Shown one piece after another: positions 14,608 through 15,122 of a DNA stretch of 15,122 nt (its first letter is position 1; the number at the start of each line of letters is the position of its first letter). The stretch comes from Bacteroidales bacterium UBA3742. GTDB taxonomy: Bacteria; Bacteroidota; Bacteroidia; Bacteroidales; Paludibacteraceae. The stretch lies in the NCBI GenBank assembly GCA_002371785.1, contig DFGU01000078.1:52670-67791 (forward strand), in the 5' to 3' direction. Made by a program: the position numbers and the translations under genes. The notes below the pieces were generated by a model. The model did not search any database and had not been told where the DNA came from. It saw only the letters and a list, made by a program, of their open reading frames with translations.

Positions 14608-14865
14608 TTGCCGATTGTCCCGGCATTTATTGCCGGAGTGTGTTCGTTCATTGTCCCGGCATTTGATGCCGGAGTGTGTTCGTTCATAGTCCTTACCTTC
14701 GATGGCCGGTATGTCTATCAGGGACGCAGCACCTATTCGGAAGATATCCTGCTGACCGTCAGCGATGGTCGGATCTACCGTGGCCGCAGTACCTATAGCG
14801 GAGATATCCTCTATTCCTTCGATGGCCTCATCCCGCTCCCGATCCTGCTCATGATGATGCGCTAA
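14608..14865 (+). pseudogene. 5'-truncated short beta-repeat protein fused to palindromic repeats
   Basis: From about 14686 to the TAA at 14863-14865 the frame encodes two copies of a 20-residue repeat: FDGRYVYQGRSTYSEDILLTV and SDGRIYRGRSTYSGDILYSF, then DGLIPLPILLMMMR. The GRSTYS-x-DIL pattern is the kind of short beta-strand repeat seen in small Bacteroidota secreted or membrane proteins. The frame has no ATG before the repeats: it opens only at TTG 14608 or at GTG codons inside the palindromic units, and no signal peptide is present. I read it as a gene whose 5' end was lost or replaced by the palindromic array. A GTG-started, still translated small protein is the alternative. Confidence 0.5.
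14614..14685 (+). repeat. Two tandem 36-bp palindromic repeat units
   Basis: Units 14614-14649 and 14650-14685 are 34/36 identical. Each holds a CCGGCA/TGCCGG stem with a five-base loop, followed by AGTGTGTTCGTTC. Being 36 bp, the unit keeps the reading frame (IVPAFIAGVCSF, IVPAFDAGVCSF) and runs straight into the beta-repeat remnant. Same family as 3449-3520. There are no spacers, so it is not a CRISPR array. Confidence 0.85.
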
Positions 14866-14916
14866 GCCCTCCTCTAACGACCAACGACCAGGCTCTGTCC
14901 CGTAATGACTATCATT

Positions 14917-14958
14917 ATGAAACAACGTTTATTGTACCGAATACTATTCGGCCTGTAA
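14917..14958 (+). other. 13-codon micro-ORF, copy A (MKQRLLYRILFGL)
   Basis: ATG 14917 to TAA 14956-14958. The peptide has a basic head and hydrophobic end, like a stripped signal or leader peptide. The underlying DNA also contains the perfect inverted repeat CCGAAT-ACT-ATTCGG (14937-14951), so conservation could be for DNA rather than peptide. No Shine-Dalgarno site is visible. Translation is unproven. Confidence 0.35.
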
Positions 14959-15017
14959 AATAGCCCTTTGTCAATTGTCGCCGGATTTTATCCGGCATCC
15001 AAAAATCCTTTATCATT

Positions 15018-15059
15018 ATGAAACAACGTTTATTGTGCCAAATACTATTCGGCCTGTAA
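15018..15059 (+). other. 13-codon micro-ORF, copy B (MKQRLLCQILFGL)
   Basis: ATG 15018 to TAA 15057-15059. It differs from copy A by two bases, both changing the amino acid (Y to C, R to Q), and the second breaks the palindrome of copy A. A third copy starts at 15108 and is cut off; a fourth ends at 8-10. The length and stop are kept in both complete copies. Confidence 0.35.
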
Positions 15060-15122
15060 AATATCTAACGACCAACGACCAGGCTCTGTCCCGTAATGAC
15101 TATCATTATGAAACAACGTTTA

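Larger units (their letters stand above)
14875..15122 (+). repeat. Array of micro-ORF/heptamer repeat units running off the window
   Basis: Bases 14875-14931 and 15066-15122 are identical over 57 bases: two AACGACC heptamers, AGGCTCTGTCCCGTAATGAC, then TATCATT and the start of the micro-ORF. A third micro-ORF copy (15018-15059) lies between them, preceded by a different 50-base spacer containing the palindrome CCGGAT-TTT-ATCCGG (14981-14995). Micro-ORF starts are 101 and 90 bases apart. The array continues beyond 15122, and position 1 is the end of another such unit. Confidence 0.9.

Noticed and set aside
14614..14685. Possible CRISPR array (36-bp palindromic direct repeats)
   Set aside because: The units are directly adjacent with no spacers, there are only two of them, and no cas gene is present.

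Overview
The window looks like a chromosomal segment of an uncultured, probably host-associated Bacteroidales species (phylum Bacteroidota). The evidence is: a perfect Bacteroidota promoter of the form TTTG-N20-TAnnTTTG; a SPOUT methyltransferase of the Bacteroidota type; a Fic protein with a VbhA-like head and an NVGI-repeat/winged-helix tail; a 2792-residue secreted protein with InlB-type (Listeria-Bacteroides) repeats and a short C-terminal tail like those of type IX secretion cargo; and few strong Shine-Dalgarno sites. I cannot name the species.

Layout. 1-45: end of a dispersed repeat unit and a heptamer tract that touches the first start codon. 46-831: TrmH-family RNA methyltransferase carrying three in-frame insertions of the same repeat family. 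834-2587: AT-richer pair, a Fic protein and a small secreted YD-like protein. 2602-3359: a possible sigma-54 promoter, a secreted WG-repeat-like protein and a strong terminator. 3360-3654: no gene; palindromic 36-bp repeats. 3655-3992: perfect promoter, strongly structured RNA of about 300 nt, intrinsic terminator. 3993-4228: a long inverted repeat and a weaker promoter candidate. 4229-14594: apparent operon of the giant surface protein, a 44-residue protein and a 610-residue secreted protein. 14608-15122: a broken beta-repeat gene fused to palindromic repeats, then an array of units each holding a 13-codon micro-ORF and AACGACC heptamers. The same unit is present, cut off, at position 1.

How it fits together. 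The giant protein and the 610-residue protein are probably exported and displayed on the cell surface, perhaps by the type IX system; the 44-residue gene is translationally tied to the second. The structured RNA ahead of them is either an independent non-coding RNA or a leader that could attenuate transcription into the operon. The methyltransferase is a housekeeping RNA-modification gene colonised by the repeat family found at both window ends.

The two strongest signals are (1) the nested and pseudoknotted RNA at 3788-3962 with its own promoter and terminator, and (2) a heptamer repeat family whose C-type unit gives the same stop-free peptide in all three forward frames, which has entered a conserved gene in different frames.
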